Assembly (NCBI GenBank): GCA_040507895.1 | Contig: JBEVNX010000181.1 | Span: 1-25,384 of the forward strand | Direction: 5' to 3' | Length of the DNA stretch: 25,384 bases | Source of the DNA: JBEVNX01 sp040507895 | Lineage (GTDB): Bacteria; Desulfobacterota; Binatia; JACPRU01 | In this document: one piece after another, positions 8,276 to 15,818 of the stretch | Numbering within the stretch: the first letter of the stretch is position 1 | Layout of the letters: the number at the start of each line of letters is the position of its first letter | Notes under the pieces: generated by a model | Told to the model about the DNA's origin: nothing | Database searches by the model: none | The model's input: only the letters and a program-made list of their open reading frames with translations | Translations under genes and position numbers: made by a program

Positions 8276-8320
8276 CGACGGGAAGCTGCGAGGCTTCGAA
8301 AACTCGCCCTGCACAGCGGG

Positions 8321-8347
8321 TCGAGCGGGGCTAACGCCCCGGCTCGA
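8321..8347. terminator. Hairpin between convergent genes (probable bidirectional terminator)
   Basis: TCGAGC at 8321-8326 and GGGGC at 8327-8331 pair with GCCCC at 8336-8340 and GCTCGA at 8342-8347. The loop is TAAC and there is one bulged G. The 11-bp stem lies between the stops of two convergent genes. A T-rich tail is weak on both sides (TTCT on plus; TTTTC some 20 bases beyond the stem on minus), so termination strength is uncertain. Confidence 0.55.
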
Positions 8348-8352
8348 ACGTT

Positions 8353-9123
8353 CTAGGCGGCGCCGCGAGCGAGGAAGCGCGCCAAGGTGCGATAGACCTG
8401 GGCGTTGTAAACCAGCCCGACGTGGCTCGCGTGGACCCGTACGCTTTGACCGTGATCCACGTTCTGTGCCGTCTCTCTGACGACCAGGTCCTGGCTACCA
8501 TGGATCGAGAGAACAGCCGTGCGCGCGCTGAGTTGGCTCGCTACGTCATGCACCATCGCGCAGCCGCACGTTGGGTACTTACAATCCGGATCGAGCATAT
8601 CGCGTAGCTGCTCACTGATGCGCATCAACATCCGGCCGACCGTCCCGGCCGGCGCGTACGGATTGCCGCTCGCGACCGAAGCCCTGAACGAAGCTACCGG
8701 CGAACCCAACAGCACGAGGTGCGAAACTTTCTCTTGCAACTGGCTGGCGAGCGCCCAGGCTAGGACTCCGCCCCGGCTGTGCCCGATCAACGCGACCGGG
8801 GCCGAATCACTCTTCGTCCGACGCGCGATTTCCTCACCAATCTGCTCGCGCAACCGCTGCAGGCACCCTGCGTTCAAGGCCAGGGTCGAACGAACCGGGG
8901 AATAGCCCACGCAGCCGAGCCATTGTCTGAGCGGCTGAAGATAGAGATCGTTGCCGAGTAGACCGGGAATGACGACCACCGCCTTGCCATCCCCGTGGGG
9001 GACACCCACCCCATAGAAGACCGGGTCTGCGATCAACGCTCCGAGATCCACCATCGTGAGCATTTCGCGCATCATCACGGACGACAATTCGCTGACGGCC
9101 TTCACCATTCGCTGAGCCCCCAT
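8353..9123 (-). CDS. Alpha/beta hydrolase (lipase/esterase-like)
   Basis: With the ATG at 9123 the product is 256 residues. It has a strand-and-oxyanion segment VVVIPGLLGND (49-59), a nucleophile elbow GHSRGG with S116, Asp at D212 in SIHGSQDLVV, and His at H234 in VHASHVGLVYN, which together form a complete Ser-Asp-His triad. It probably hydrolyses an ester or thioester; the substrate is unknown. Three cysteines (C181, C186, C188 in CKYPTCGC) sit in the lid region. The frame extends upstream to 9696, but that part lies antisense to the next gene. A GTG at 9177 is an alternative start (18 residues longer). No signal peptide is evident from the ATG start. It is convergent with the CoA-transferase across the hairpin at 8321-8347. 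Confidence 0.8.
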   Translation of the reverse strand: MGAQRMVKAVSELSSVMMREMLTMVDLGALIADPVFYGVGVPHGDGKAVVVIPGLLGNDLYLQPLRQWLGCVGYSPVRSTLALNAGCLQRLREQIGEEIARRTKSDSAPVALIGHSRGGVLAWALASQLQEKVSHLVLLGSPVASFRASVASGNPYAPAGTVGRMLMRISEQLRDMLDPDCKYPTCGCAMVHDVASQLSARTAVLSIHGSQDLVVRETAQNVDHGQSVRVHASHVGLVYNAQVYRTLARFLARGAA

Positions 9124-9231
9124 CCCGAGTGTCGTTAGCCAAGCTCGAACTGCCGGTGGTTCTCCGACGCAGCCCACGGGGACATCCGGTGCCGCTACCC
9201 GTCCAAACGCCGCTGCGTGCCACGGCTCCAC

Positions 9232-9237
9232 AGTATA
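9232..9237 (-). promoter_or_regulatory. Candidate -10 box for the alpha/beta hydrolase
   Basis: The minus strand reads TATACT here, one mismatch from TATAAT, 108 bases upstream of the preferred ATG and 54 upstream of the alternative GTG at 9177. No clear -35 box stands 17 bases upstream. Confidence 0.3.
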
Positions 9238-9336
9238 CGAGAGTCTGCGACGAGGGCAGCACCTCGTTGCCCATGACCCTCTTTGTCTCTCGCTCGTAGA
9301 ACGGGCAGCGCCTTGCAACGAGCCCGAGACGCCGAT

Positions 9337-10188
9337 ATGCGCGACGGAATGAAGACCCGAACGCTCGTAGAAGGCTTGGTGTTCGGCGAAGGTCCTCGCT
9401 GGCACGACGGGAAGCTTTGGTTCTCGGACATGCACGCACGCTGGGTCATGACGGTCGACCCCGCGGGACGCACCGAGAAGATCGTCGAGGTTCCGAACCT
9501 CCCTTCGGGGCTGGGCTGGCTCTCCGACGGCCGGCTCCTCGTCGTCTCGATGAGGGACCGGCAGCTCCTGCGGCTCGAGGGGAAGAAGCTCACGACGCAC
9601 GCCGACCTCTCGAAGCTCGCTTCGTTCGACTGCAACGACATGGTCGTAGACGGGCTCGGGCGCGCGTACGTCGGCAATTTCGGCTACGACCTGCACGCCA
9701 ACGCTCCGCGGAAGCCTGCCGAGCTCGTTCTCGCGACGCCGGATGGTCGGGCCCGCGTCGTCGCGCGGGATCTCGATTTTCCGAACGGCACCGTCATCAC
9801 GCCCGACGGGAAGACCCTCGTAGTCGGCGAGAGCTTCGGCGCCAAGCTCACCGCCTTCGACGTCGAGAGCGACGGCTCGCTAGCGCGCCGCCGCGTCTGG
9901 GCAGCCGTCGAAAACATGGTGCCGGACGGCATCTGTCTCGACGCCGAGGGGGCGATCTGGGTGGCCTCGCCACTCTCCGAGGAAGTGCTCCGCGTTCGTG
10001 AGGGCGGCGTCGTGACCCATCGGTTCAAGCCGTCGCTTCGCCCCTATGCATGCATGCTCGGCGGGGCCGACCGCCGCACGCTCTTCCTCGTGACGTCGGA
10101 GACACATGATCCGACCGAAGCGCTCGCAAAGCGAAGCGGCCGGATCGAGACGGTCGAGGTGGAGGTGCCGGGCGCGGGCCTTCCCTGA
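9337..10188 (+). CDS. SMP-30/gluconolactonase/LRE family protein
   Basis: The 283-residue six-bladed propeller protein begins with VEGLVFGEGPRWHDGKLWFS. Expected metal ligands of the regucalcin/gluconolactonase fold are present: E18 in the EGP motif, N100-D101 in DCNDMVVDG, N150 in DFPNGTVITPDG, and D197 in MVPDGICLD. Members hydrolyse sugar or other lactones and sometimes phosphotriesters; the actual substrate is not deducible. The ATG at 9337 is chosen over the upstream 9283 (no family homology) and the internal ATG at 9349 (no room for a ribosome site); GAG is the only weak Shine-Dalgarno trace. It is divergent from the alpha/beta hydrolase and convergent with the dehydrogenase gene ending at 10238. 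A lactonase would fit downstream of ring-cleavage chemistry, but this is only a guess. Confidence 0.85.
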   Translation: MRDGMKTRTLVEGLVFGEGPRWHDGKLWFSDMHARWVMTVDPAGRTEKIVEVPNLPSGLGWLSDGRLLVVSMRDRQLLRLEGKKLTTHADLSKLASFDCNDMVVDGLGRAYVGNFGYDLHANAPRKPAELVLATPDGRARVVARDLDFPNGTVITPDGKTLVVGESFGAKLTAFDVESDGSLARRRVWAAVENMVPDGICLDAEGAIWVASPLSEEVLRVREGGVVTHRFKPSLRPYACMLGGADRRTLFLVTSETHDPTEALAKRSGRIETVEVEVPGAGLP

Positions 10189-10237
10189 GCCGGGAGGCGT
10201 TTCACCCGCCGGGCCAAGATCCCGAGGCGCAACGGTC

Positions 10238-11191
10238 TCAGGCGAGCTCGAAGCGCTCACCCACCGCTTTCTCCGACAGGGTCCAGAGGCGCTCGGCGTT
10301 CCCCACGTCGAGCGCGTACGACCTCACGCCTGCGCGCGCGTCCGGCGCGTCGTTGACCGCCGCCACGCGACAATCTTCGAGGTAGAGCCCTCCGCGACCC
10401 TCGAGCTCCGGGGCCGACGCGGCGAACACCGAGGTGGCGGCTCCCGCCTCGACTGACTTGAACTGCGAGATGGGGTTGCGCGAACTCAGGAACTCGAGGT
10501 CCTCGGGCTCGAGGTGACGGCCGAGCTCGGTCACGATCGCCCCCGGGTGCAACCCGTTGGCGTGCACGCCGTGGGCGGCGAGGCGGCGCTCCAGGCCGAC
10601 AGCGAACAGAACGTTGGCGGTCTTGGCCTGACCGTAAGACAGCCACTTCTGATACGGCCGCCGCTCGAAGTGCACGTCTTCGAACACAACCGGTGAAAGG
10701 TGATGACCGCGCGAGCTCACCGAGACGATGCGGCTCGGCGCGCCTCTGCGGAGCGCCGGCGCGAGTAGGCAGGTCATCAGGAAATGGCCGATGTGGTTGG
10801 TGCCGAACTGCATCTCGAAGCCGTCTTCCGTCTTCGCGAACGGGCAGGCCATCACGCCGGCATTGTTGACGAGGATGTGAAGAGTCGGATGACGCTCGAG
10901 GAATCGTCGTGCGAAAGCGCGAACGTTCGAGAGCGACGCGAGCTCGAGCTCTTCCACCCCGACCCGCCCGTTGCCGACCGATCGGCGGATCTCCGCCGCG
11001 ACCGCTTCACCCTTCGGCACATCGCGAGCCGTGAGAATGACCTCGGCACCCTTCTCCGCCAGAGCGCGCGCCGTCTCCTGTCCGAGGCCGCTCGAGCCGC
11101 CGGTGACCAGCGCGACTTTGCCGTTCAAGTCGATTTCTTCGAGGACTTCTCTGGTGGTCGTATCGCGTCCGAATTTCGAGGCGTCACGCAT
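10238..11191 (-). CDS. Short-chain dehydrogenase/reductase (retinol-dehydrogenase-like)
   Basis: The 317-residue Rossmann-fold oxidoreductase has the cofactor motif TGGSSGLG (30-37), NNAG at 109-112, catalytic Asn in TNHIGHF (N132), Ser in VSVSS (159-160), and the YxxxK pair Y186/K190 in SYGQAK. TARD after the second strand (Arg at 56) suggests NADP(H). The length and the TNHIGHFLMT motif resemble the retinol dehydrogenase/WWOX-like group, which acts on hydrophobic alcohols or ketones. The start is well supported: AAGGGAG lies five bases before the ATG at 11191, so the longer frame to 11560 is rejected. The membrane hydroxylase gene ends 43 bp upstream on the same strand, suggesting that a hydroxylated product is passed on for oxidation. 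Confidence 0.9.
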   Translation of the reverse strand: MRDASKFGRDTTTREVLEEIDLNGKVALVTGGSSGLGQETARALAEKGAEVILTARDVPKGEAVAAEIRRSVGNGRVGVEELELASLSNVRAFARRFLERHPTLHILVNNAGVMACPFAKTEDGFEMQFGTNHIGHFLMTCLLAPALRRGAPSRIVSVSSRGHHLSPVVFEDVHFERRPYQKWLSYGQAKTANVLFAVGLERRLAAHGVHANGLHPGAIVTELGRHLEPEDLEFLSSRNPISQFKSVEAGAATSVFAASAPELEGRGGLYLEDCRVAAVNDAPDARAGVRSYALDVGNAERLWTLSEKAVGERFELA

Positions 11192-11234
11192 GGCGTCTCC
11201 CTTTTGAGAGTATTCGCATTCAGCGAGGCGAGTA

Positions 11235-12338
11235 CTACGCGCTAGCGCCACCTTGGAACGGATACAGGAGCTGAGCCCAGTATCCGTGCGGCGGCTGGGC
11301 ACCGGCCACTCCCATGCGCTCCGGCCACGCGTTCCTCGGCAGGTACTGCGTTCCGAAGACGCGGTCGAGCGCAGGCAGGTGCACGGCGAAGTTCGTGTCC
11401 AGGGCCGCGCCGTCGCAGGCGTGGTGGAATTGGTGGTAGCGCGGCGTCGCGACCCAGTACTCGAGCGGCCCGAAGCGGAAGCGCACGTTGGCATGGAGCA
11501 ACACCGCATGAATCGCCACGAACACCACGTAGGCCTGCACGGCCGACTCCGAGAAGCCAAGCACGAACAGGGGCACGAACATCACCGCGCGCACGATTAC
11601 GATCTCGAGCACGTGGAGACGGGAGCCGGCCAGCCAGTCCATCTGCCGCGGCGAGTGGTGAATGGCGTGCACGCGCCACAGGAAGGGCACGCGGTGGAAG
11701 AGCCGATGGGTCCAGTAGAAGAACAGGTCAGAGACGAGAACGATCTCCAAGAACTGGATGACGCGGGGCTGGGAAGCAACCGCGGCCTGGAAGCCGGGAC
11801 TGCGGGCCCAAGCGAAGAACAGCGTGGCAGGCGCGATGGTCAGGAACACGAAAACCTGGATCAGCACGTGGCCGACTCCGAAGTAGACAAGGTCGGTCGA
11901 GAACTCGTCCCTAACGATCGGCTGCTCCACGCGCGTGAAGAGGCGTTCGAGGGGGACGAAGAGGATCGCCATGAGTAGAAGGTCGAGGAGAAACCAGTCG
12001 AGGCTCAAGTGCTTCGACTGCGCGACGGGAGCCTCGACCGGCACTCCAGAGCCTCCGAGCAAGACCGAGACGACCGCGATCGAAATACCGGCCAGGCCGA
12101 GCCGCTTGTTCCTTCTGAGGACGACGCTGAAGAGGCCCAGCACGAAGCCGACGACGATGACGGCTTGAATCAGTGCTCGAACCAGGCCCATCGGATAGAT
12201 CGCGCGAAGCTCGGGCGTGGTGAGCCGGGCAGGGAAGAGCAGGCAGAGCACGGCGCCGAAAGCCATCGCACCGAGAACGATGGAGGCGACGCCGCTGATC
12301 CAACCGGAGCCGAACGTACGCGGTTCGCTCTGTTTCAC
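11235..12338 (-). CDS. Sterol desaturase/fatty acid hydroxylase family membrane protein
   Basis: The 367-residue integral membrane protein carries the three histidine boxes of the di-iron hydroxylase superfamily: HRLFH (211-215), HAIHH (224-228) and HQFHH (302-306), plus H320. Hydrophobic helices are visible at about 14-36, 50-73, 82-97, 112-131 and 152-178, then around the catalytic core. The first roughly 100 residues, with three predicted helices and a short RRNKR loop, are an N-terminal extension to the usual hydroxylase domain. It should use O2 to hydroxylate or desaturate a lipid, sterol or carotenoid-like substrate in the inner membrane. The start is a GTG at 12338 with GGAG about eight bases upstream. 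It is probably co-transcribed with the dehydrogenase 43 bp downstream. Confidence 0.88.
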   Translation of the reverse strand: MKQSEPRTFGSGWISGVASIVLGAMAFGAVLCLLFPARLTTPELRAIYPMGLVRALIQAVIVVGFVLGLFSVVLRRNKRLGLAGISIAVVSVLLGGSGVPVEAPVAQSKHLSLDWFLLDLLLMAILFVPLERLFTRVEQPIVRDEFSTDLVYFGVGHVLIQVFVFLTIAPATLFFAWARSPGFQAAVASQPRVIQFLEIVLVSDLFFYWTHRLFHRVPFLWRVHAIHHSPRQMDWLAGSRLHVLEIVIVRAVMFVPLFVLGFSESAVQAYVVFVAIHAVLLHANVRFRFGPLEYWVATPRYHQFHHACDGAALDTNFAVHLPALDRVFGTQYLPRNAWPERMGVAGAQPPHGYWAQLLYPFQGGASA

Positions 12339-12763
12339 CCACCGGCTCCGGGCCGTCCGGTTTTCCGCCGATCTCTACTGGATGACGAACGGACACCACT
12401 CACCGCGGACTCCTTTGAGTCTGTGGGTTCCCGATCGCCGTCTGCGAAGATCATGTGGCTGAAGGCGGACATCGCCGCTCTTTGCATCACCGACCGAACC
12501 TTCCATGGCTCACCCCGGTACGCGAGCGTCGGGTCGATTGTCTCTCTCGCCGACGGCGCCCGTCAACGGTGCGGATCTCGCCGGCCGGTCACGAGCCCTC
12601 GCGAGGCGTACCGTCTCTCAACGGAAATCGACGCGCCCGTCTGCGGGGCCGAGCCCTGAGCCTCACGACGGCAGAGATTCCCTGGTCTCCAAACCGACGT
12701 GGTAGTAGAAGGCCTGCGTACACGTGCGGCTTGCGGAGAAGACCGCGGGCCGCTGACCGTTCC
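12339..12763. other. Gene-free stretch between divergent genes
   Basis: No convincing gene was found on either strand in these 425 bases. The long plus-strand frame that enters from 12455 is Arg-rich and unlike any family until the methyltransferase start at 12764. A candidate minus-strand promoter lies at 12537-12566. The stretch may hold decayed coding sequence, but I recognise nothing in it. Confidence 0.5.
12537..12566 (-). promoter_or_regulatory. Candidate sigma-70 promoter for the hydroxylase-dehydrogenase pair
   Basis: On the minus strand TTGACG (12561-12566) is followed after 18 bases by GACAAT (12537-12542), each close to consensus. It points toward the hydroxylase gene but would give a leader of about 190 nt, so another promoter may be closer. 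Confidence 0.35.
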
Positions 12764-13534
12764 GTGCCTTGGGACCCCACGCAGTATTCGAAATTCGGCG
12801 ACCATCGCCTGCGGCCGGCGCTCGAGTTGCTCGCCCGGATCGAGGCGACCGAGCCAGCAAGCGTCTATGATCTGGGCGCAGGTACGGGCAACGTCACCCG
12901 ATTGCTTCGGGAACGCTGGCCGAGCGCGCACGTCACAGGCGTCGACGATTCCCCGGAGATGCTCGCAAGGGCAAGAGCCGCAGAGCCGATGATCAGCTGG
13001 GAGCTCGCCGACCTCGCGACGTGGGCGCCGTCACGCCCGGCAGACGTGGTCTACTCCAACGCCGCGCTCCACTGGGTGGACGATCACGGCCGACTGTTCC
13101 CGGCGCTTCTGGAGGTGCTCGCGCCCGGTGGTACGCTGGCGGTGCAGATGCCCCACAATTTCTCGGCTCCCTCGCACACGCTCATCGCGGATGCCGCACG
13201 CAGTGGCCCGTGGCGCGCGAAGCTCGAGCCGCTGCTGCCCTCGGCGTCCGTGGCGGACCCCGGCTTCTACTACGAACTGCTCGCGCGGCGAACAGCATCG
13301 CTCGACATCTGGGAGACGGAATATCTGCACGTGCTCAGCGGTGCCGACCCGGTCAAGGAATGGGTCAAAGGCACTTGGCTCCGGCCCCTTCTCGATGCCC
13401 TCGACGAAGCGGAGCGTCCCGCATTCGAGGAGCGTTACGCCGAGATGCTCCGAGTGCCCTATCCGCCGCGCGCGGACGGGCGCACACTGTTTCGCTTTCG
13501 ACGGCTCTTCATCGTGGCCAAGGCACGCTCCTGA
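12764..13534 (+). CDS. tam: Trans-aconitate 2-methyltransferase-like SAM methyltransferase
   Basis: From a GTG at 12764 the product is 256 residues and starts MPWDPTQYSKFGDHRLRPAL, the conserved N-terminus of trans-aconitate methyltransferases (E. coli Tam is about 252 residues). The SAM-binding motif VYDLGAGTGNVT lies at 34-45, the acidic D61-D62 in TGVDDSPEML ends strand 2, and DVVYSNAALHWVDDH (94-108) is typical of the family. The enzyme methylates trans-aconitate, detoxifying this aconitase inhibitor. The frame is open upstream to 12455, but that part shows no homology. No Shine-Dalgarno sequence is visible before the GTG, so initiation may be leaderless or weak. A small hypothetical gene begins about 20 bases after the stop. 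Confidence 0.88.
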   Translation: MPWDPTQYSKFGDHRLRPALELLARIEATEPASVYDLGAGTGNVTRLLRERWPSAHVTGVDDSPEMLARARAAEPMISWELADLATWAPSRPADVVYSNAALHWVDDHGRLFPALLEVLAPGGTLAVQMPHNFSAPSHTLIADAARSGPWRAKLEPLLPSASVADPGFYYELLARRTASLDIWETEYLHVLSGADPVKEWVKGTWLRPLLDALDEAERPAFEERYAEMLRVPYPPRADGRTLFRFRRLFIVAKARS

Positions 13535-13553
13535 CGTGGGCAAAGTGACCGTC

Positions 13554-13892
13554 ATGCGCGGCAAGACCAGCGGCACGAAGACGCGGCGCGAAGCGCACGC
13601 GGAGAAGACCTTCTCGCTTCACTGGGGAAGCGGCGTCATCGAAGAAGAAGTGCAGATCGCCACACCGTATCACGTGCCGACGATCCAGCTCCTCAAGTTC
13701 ACCGCCGGACCCGCGGCGGGGAAGCGAGCGATCCGCTTCTGCCACTACGACGCGCGCGGCCGCTTCCAGCGTTCGCCATTGATCGTCGATCCGCAAGACA
13801 TCGCCGCGTTGGCGAAGGCGCTGACCAAGGCTTCGAAACTGCGGGCGGTGCTGGCAGCGCTCGGCGCCCCACGTCGCTCCGGCTCGCGCTAG
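13554..13892 (+). CDS. Conserved hypothetical protein (112 aa)
   Basis: I do not recognise a named family. The 112-residue protein has a basic N-terminus (MRGKTSGTKTRREAH), a central beta-rich stretch containing IQLLKFTAG and IRFCHYDARGRFQRSPLIV (the best-conserved-looking part), and a C-terminal amphipathic helical region rich in Ala and Leu (DIAALAKALTKASKLRAVL). No signal peptide or membrane helix is visible. A GTG nine bases upstream (13545) is an alternative start. It follows the methyltransferase gene by 19 bp and is probably translated from the same mRNA. No function is assigned. Confidence 0.65.
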   Translation: MRGKTSGTKTRREAHAEKTFSLHWGSGVIEEEVQIATPYHVPTIQLLKFTAGPAAGKRAIRFCHYDARGRFQRSPLIVDPQDIAALAKALTKASKLRAVLAALGAPRRSGSR

Positions 13893-13903
13893 CCGGGTCC
13901 GCC

Positions 13904-13923
13904 CAAGCCTGTGGATCGGCTTG
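13904..13923. terminator. Weak hairpin between convergent genes
   Basis: CAAGCC (13904-13909) pairs with GGCTTG (13918-13923) across an 8-nt loop, in the 56-bp gap between the stops of the hypothetical gene and the dioxygenase large-subunit gene. There is no T-tract, so the call is tentative. Confidence 0.3.
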
Positions 13924-13948
13924 CGGGATTCGTTCGTCGAGGGCTGGA

Positions 13949-14935
13949 TCAGCTCCGATGCGGCCGAGACGAAAACTCGACCGGCACCGGTGGCATCTTC
14001 CCGCTGGCGTAGAGCTCGGGCAGCTCCGGCGAGCCGTTCTCCCATACCAGCAGCATCGAGCGCTTCGGCGAAAAGCCGCGGTGGCGGATGTCGGCGGGCA
14101 TCGCCGCGACGTCGCCGGCCTTCATCACCACGCGGGCGCGCGGGGCGCCGCTGTCGCGATCCTCGACCTCCCACTGGATCTCGTCGGAGAGCTGCACGAA
14201 CCACTCGACCCGATCGTTGCCGTGAATCACCGGCAGCACGTACTCCTCCGTCGTGGGGCAGTAGAGGCTGTTCTTGCAGACCGAGACGACCGACGGGTTC
14301 CAGGTGACGTCGGAGCGCGACAGATAGGCGAACAGGTTGAAGGAGACGACCTCGCTCTCGAAGCCCGGTTCCGCCTCGACTTCCGGGGCGTCCTGGCCGA
14401 CGTCGGCAAAGTGGCGGTTCACGGGGAAGCCGCTCTCGTCGCTGCGCATGAGCTCGTCGCCGGGGCAGCCGACCATGCGCTTGGCGGTGACTCGGCGGCG
14501 CGTGATCGCCCGCTTGTTGCTTCCGCTCTTGGGGCCGAAGGCGCTGCCCGTCTCGGCCGGCGCCGCGAAGGGGTCGAAGGCCGCGTTGGTCCAATCCTCC
14601 AGCATGGCCGCGAACAGAGGCTGGATCACCGACGTCTCGACCTTCTCCGTGTAGTCGAGGCCTCCCTTTCGGTAGTGCGCGTTGAACCGCCCGGCAAAGA
14701 GCTCGACCGTGCCATAGTGGTTGACGGTGCCGATCACGCCGTCGAAGTTGACGATCCCGTAGAAGAACCCCCAGGCGACGTCGCGCTGCAGCGCGCGCAG
14801 GAACGCGTCCACCGGCATCACGTGCCGGCCCTTCGGCCAGATGATGTGGGCGAAGTACTGGTCGCGCTCGAAGCGGAATGCCCCCAGCGTGAAGGCGCGG
14901 TAACCATGGCGGTTGGGTGTATTCTCGGTGGTCAT
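13949..14935 (-). CDS. hapD: Hydroquinone 1,2-dioxygenase large (iron-binding) subunit
   Basis: The 328-residue protein matches the large subunit of two-component hydroquinone dioxygenases (HapCD, PnpCD), which open hydroquinone to 4-hydroxymuconic semialdehyde using Fe(II) and O2. The segments GRHVMPVDAFLRALQRDVAW (36-55), FNLFAYLSRSDVTWNPS (199-215) and FSPKRSMLLVWEN (288-300) are characteristic. Iron ligands reported for PnpCD, as I recall them (H256, N258, E262, H303), correspond here to H238, N240 and E244 in IHGNDRVEW and H285 in ADIRHRGF, with identical spacing of 2, 4 and 41. GAGGAGG precedes the ATG. The small-subunit gene ends 10 bp upstream, so the two are co-transcribed and probably translationally coupled. 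Substituted hydroquinones are possible substrates. Confidence 0.9.
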   Translation of the reverse strand: MTTENTPNRHGYRAFTLGAFRFERDQYFAHIIWPKGRHVMPVDAFLRALQRDVAWGFFYGIVNFDGVIGTVNHYGTVELFAGRFNAHYRKGGLDYTEKVETSVIQPLFAAMLEDWTNAAFDPFAAPAETGSAFGPKSGSNKRAITRRRVTAKRMVGCPGDELMRSDESGFPVNRHFADVGQDAPEVEAEPGFESEVVSFNLFAYLSRSDVTWNPSVVSVCKNSLYCPTTEEYVLPVIHGNDRVEWFVQLSDEIQWEVEDRDSGAPRARVVMKAGDVAAMPADIRHRGFSPKRSMLLVWENGSPELPELYASGKMPPVPVEFSSRPHRS

Positions 14936-14945
14936 GTCGGCCTCC

Positions 14946-15461
14946 TCAGGAGCGACGTGTCGCGCTGGTCTGGCAGATTTCGTCCCAGCGCTCGACCGTG
15001 TCGGGCCCCGCGAGCGTCTGCAGCAAGATCACGCTCGGGCGGCTCGCACGGAATTGGTACGCGGCGCCGACGGGCAGCAAGGTCATGTGGCCGCGCCGCG
15101 CTCGAATCCGTCCCATCTTCTTGCCGGCCGGCGCCGCGCCGACCTCGACCGATCCGTTCGTGCCGGCGGAAACGACGCGGGGATCCGCGAGCTTCAACAG
15201 GTGGATCTCCACCTCGCCGTCCATCACCAGGGCGAACTCGTCCTGGGCCGGCGCGCGCCAGGCGGAGACGCCCTCGGCGCGGATCGCCTCGATCACGTAC
15301 TCGACGTTCTTGCCGACCGCGACCTTTTCGTACGGCTTGGCCTTCGAAGCCACCTCGAACACGTTCGAGAAGACGTAGTGCCTGGGGTCGTCGTCGATGA
15401 CCTCGACGCCGCCCTTCTCCCAGCGATCGAGCGATCCGAAGCGCGTGGTGAGCTGGCTCAT
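14946..15461 (-). CDS. hapC: Hydroquinone 1,2-dioxygenase small subunit
   Basis: The 171-residue cupin-like protein carries DPRHYVFSNVFEVASKAKPY (25-44) and VAVGKNVEYVIEAIRAEG (47-64), typical of the about 18-19 kDa small subunit of HapCD/PnpCD-type hydroquinone dioxygenases. It then has a jelly-roll core (DEFALVMDGEVEIHLLK, 74-90; RRGHMTLLPVGAAYQF, 122-137). The catalytic iron is held by the larger partner; this subunit completes the heterotetramer. The start at 15461 has AAAGGAG five bases upstream, so the longer frame to 15629 is not used. It is the promoter-proximal gene of the pair, transcribed away from the intradiol dioxygenase gene across 357 bp. Confidence 0.88.
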   Translation of the reverse strand: MSQLTTRFGSLDRWEKGGVEVIDDDPRHYVFSNVFEVASKAKPYEKVAVGKNVEYVIEAIRAEGVSAWRAPAQDEFALVMDGEVEIHLLKLADPRVVSAGTNGSVEVGAAPAGKKMGRIRARRGHMTLLPVGAAYQFRASRPSVILLQTLAGPDTVERWDEICQTSATRRS

Positions 15462-15633
15462 TGAGACTCCTTTTGGACGGCCACCGGCCCGCGCTTCGGG
15501 GCGATGGCAGAATGGTTCGGGGACCGGACATGCCATGTAGGGCGGGGGCCGATTGGCTGTCAAACCGCGAAGTGAATCGGAAGTACGTGAACTCGGACGG
15601 CTGACCTCCATGCCAGTGCCGCCGCGCATCGTT

Positions 15634-15654
15634 CCGACGTCATCCGAACGTCGG
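15634..15654. promoter_or_regulatory. Perfect inverted repeat, candidate operator
   Basis: CCGACGT (15634-15640) and ACGTCGG (15648-15654) are exact reverse complements separated by 7 bases. The 21-bp dyad lies in the region shared by two divergent ring-cleavage transcription units, a usual place for an IclR-, LysR- or TetR-type operator. No factor can be named. Confidence 0.4.
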
Positions 15655-15780
15655 GGTCACGTGCCGTGCCGCGGTCGGGCTACCCAGCGTCGACGCGGAG
15701 AAGCTCTGCCGCGTCATCGAGGGGAGCGCCGGCTTGCTCGTCACCGGGTTGACGGGCTCACGCGATCGCTGAAAAGGTCG

Positions 15781-15786
15781 TACACT
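15781..15786 (+). promoter_or_regulatory. Candidate -10 box of the intradiol dioxygenase gene
   Basis: TACACT preceded by GTCG lies 32 bases before the ATG at 15819, giving a leader of about 26 nt that contains the GGAGG ribosome site. No -35 consensus is present at the right spacing, so an activator may be required. Confidence 0.35.
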
Positions 15787-15818
15787 CGATTTGCCGAGGT
15801 TCGCGAACGGAGGCTTTC

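Larger units (their letters stand above)
15462..15818. other. Divergent control region of the ring-cleavage locus
   Basis: These 357 bases separate the hydroquinone dioxygenase genes (minus) from the intradiol dioxygenase (plus). They contain a perfect 7-bp dyad at 15634-15654, a plus-strand -10-like box at 15781-15786, and TTGACG at 15749-15754, which is too far from that box to be its -35. A short open stretch at 15674-15772 ends in TGA and reads like the tail of a protein (SVDAEKLCRVIEGSAG), but no start or family is apparent. No regulator gene was found inside. Confidence 0.5.

Noticed and set aside
9124..9696. Upstream extension of the alpha/beta hydrolase frame
   Set aside because: It runs antisense through the SMP-30 gene and carries no family homology.
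12375..12506. A 43-codon minus-strand frame starting with ATG
   Set aside because: It has weak ribosome-site support and no recognisable similarity; its composition is like non-coding DNA.
13958..15400. A 480-codon plus-strand frame
   Set aside because: It is antisense to both hydroquinone dioxygenase subunits, and no motif is seen.
15749..15786. TTGACG paired with TACACT as a complete promoter
   Set aside because: The spacer would be 26 bases; only the -10 box was kept as a candidate.
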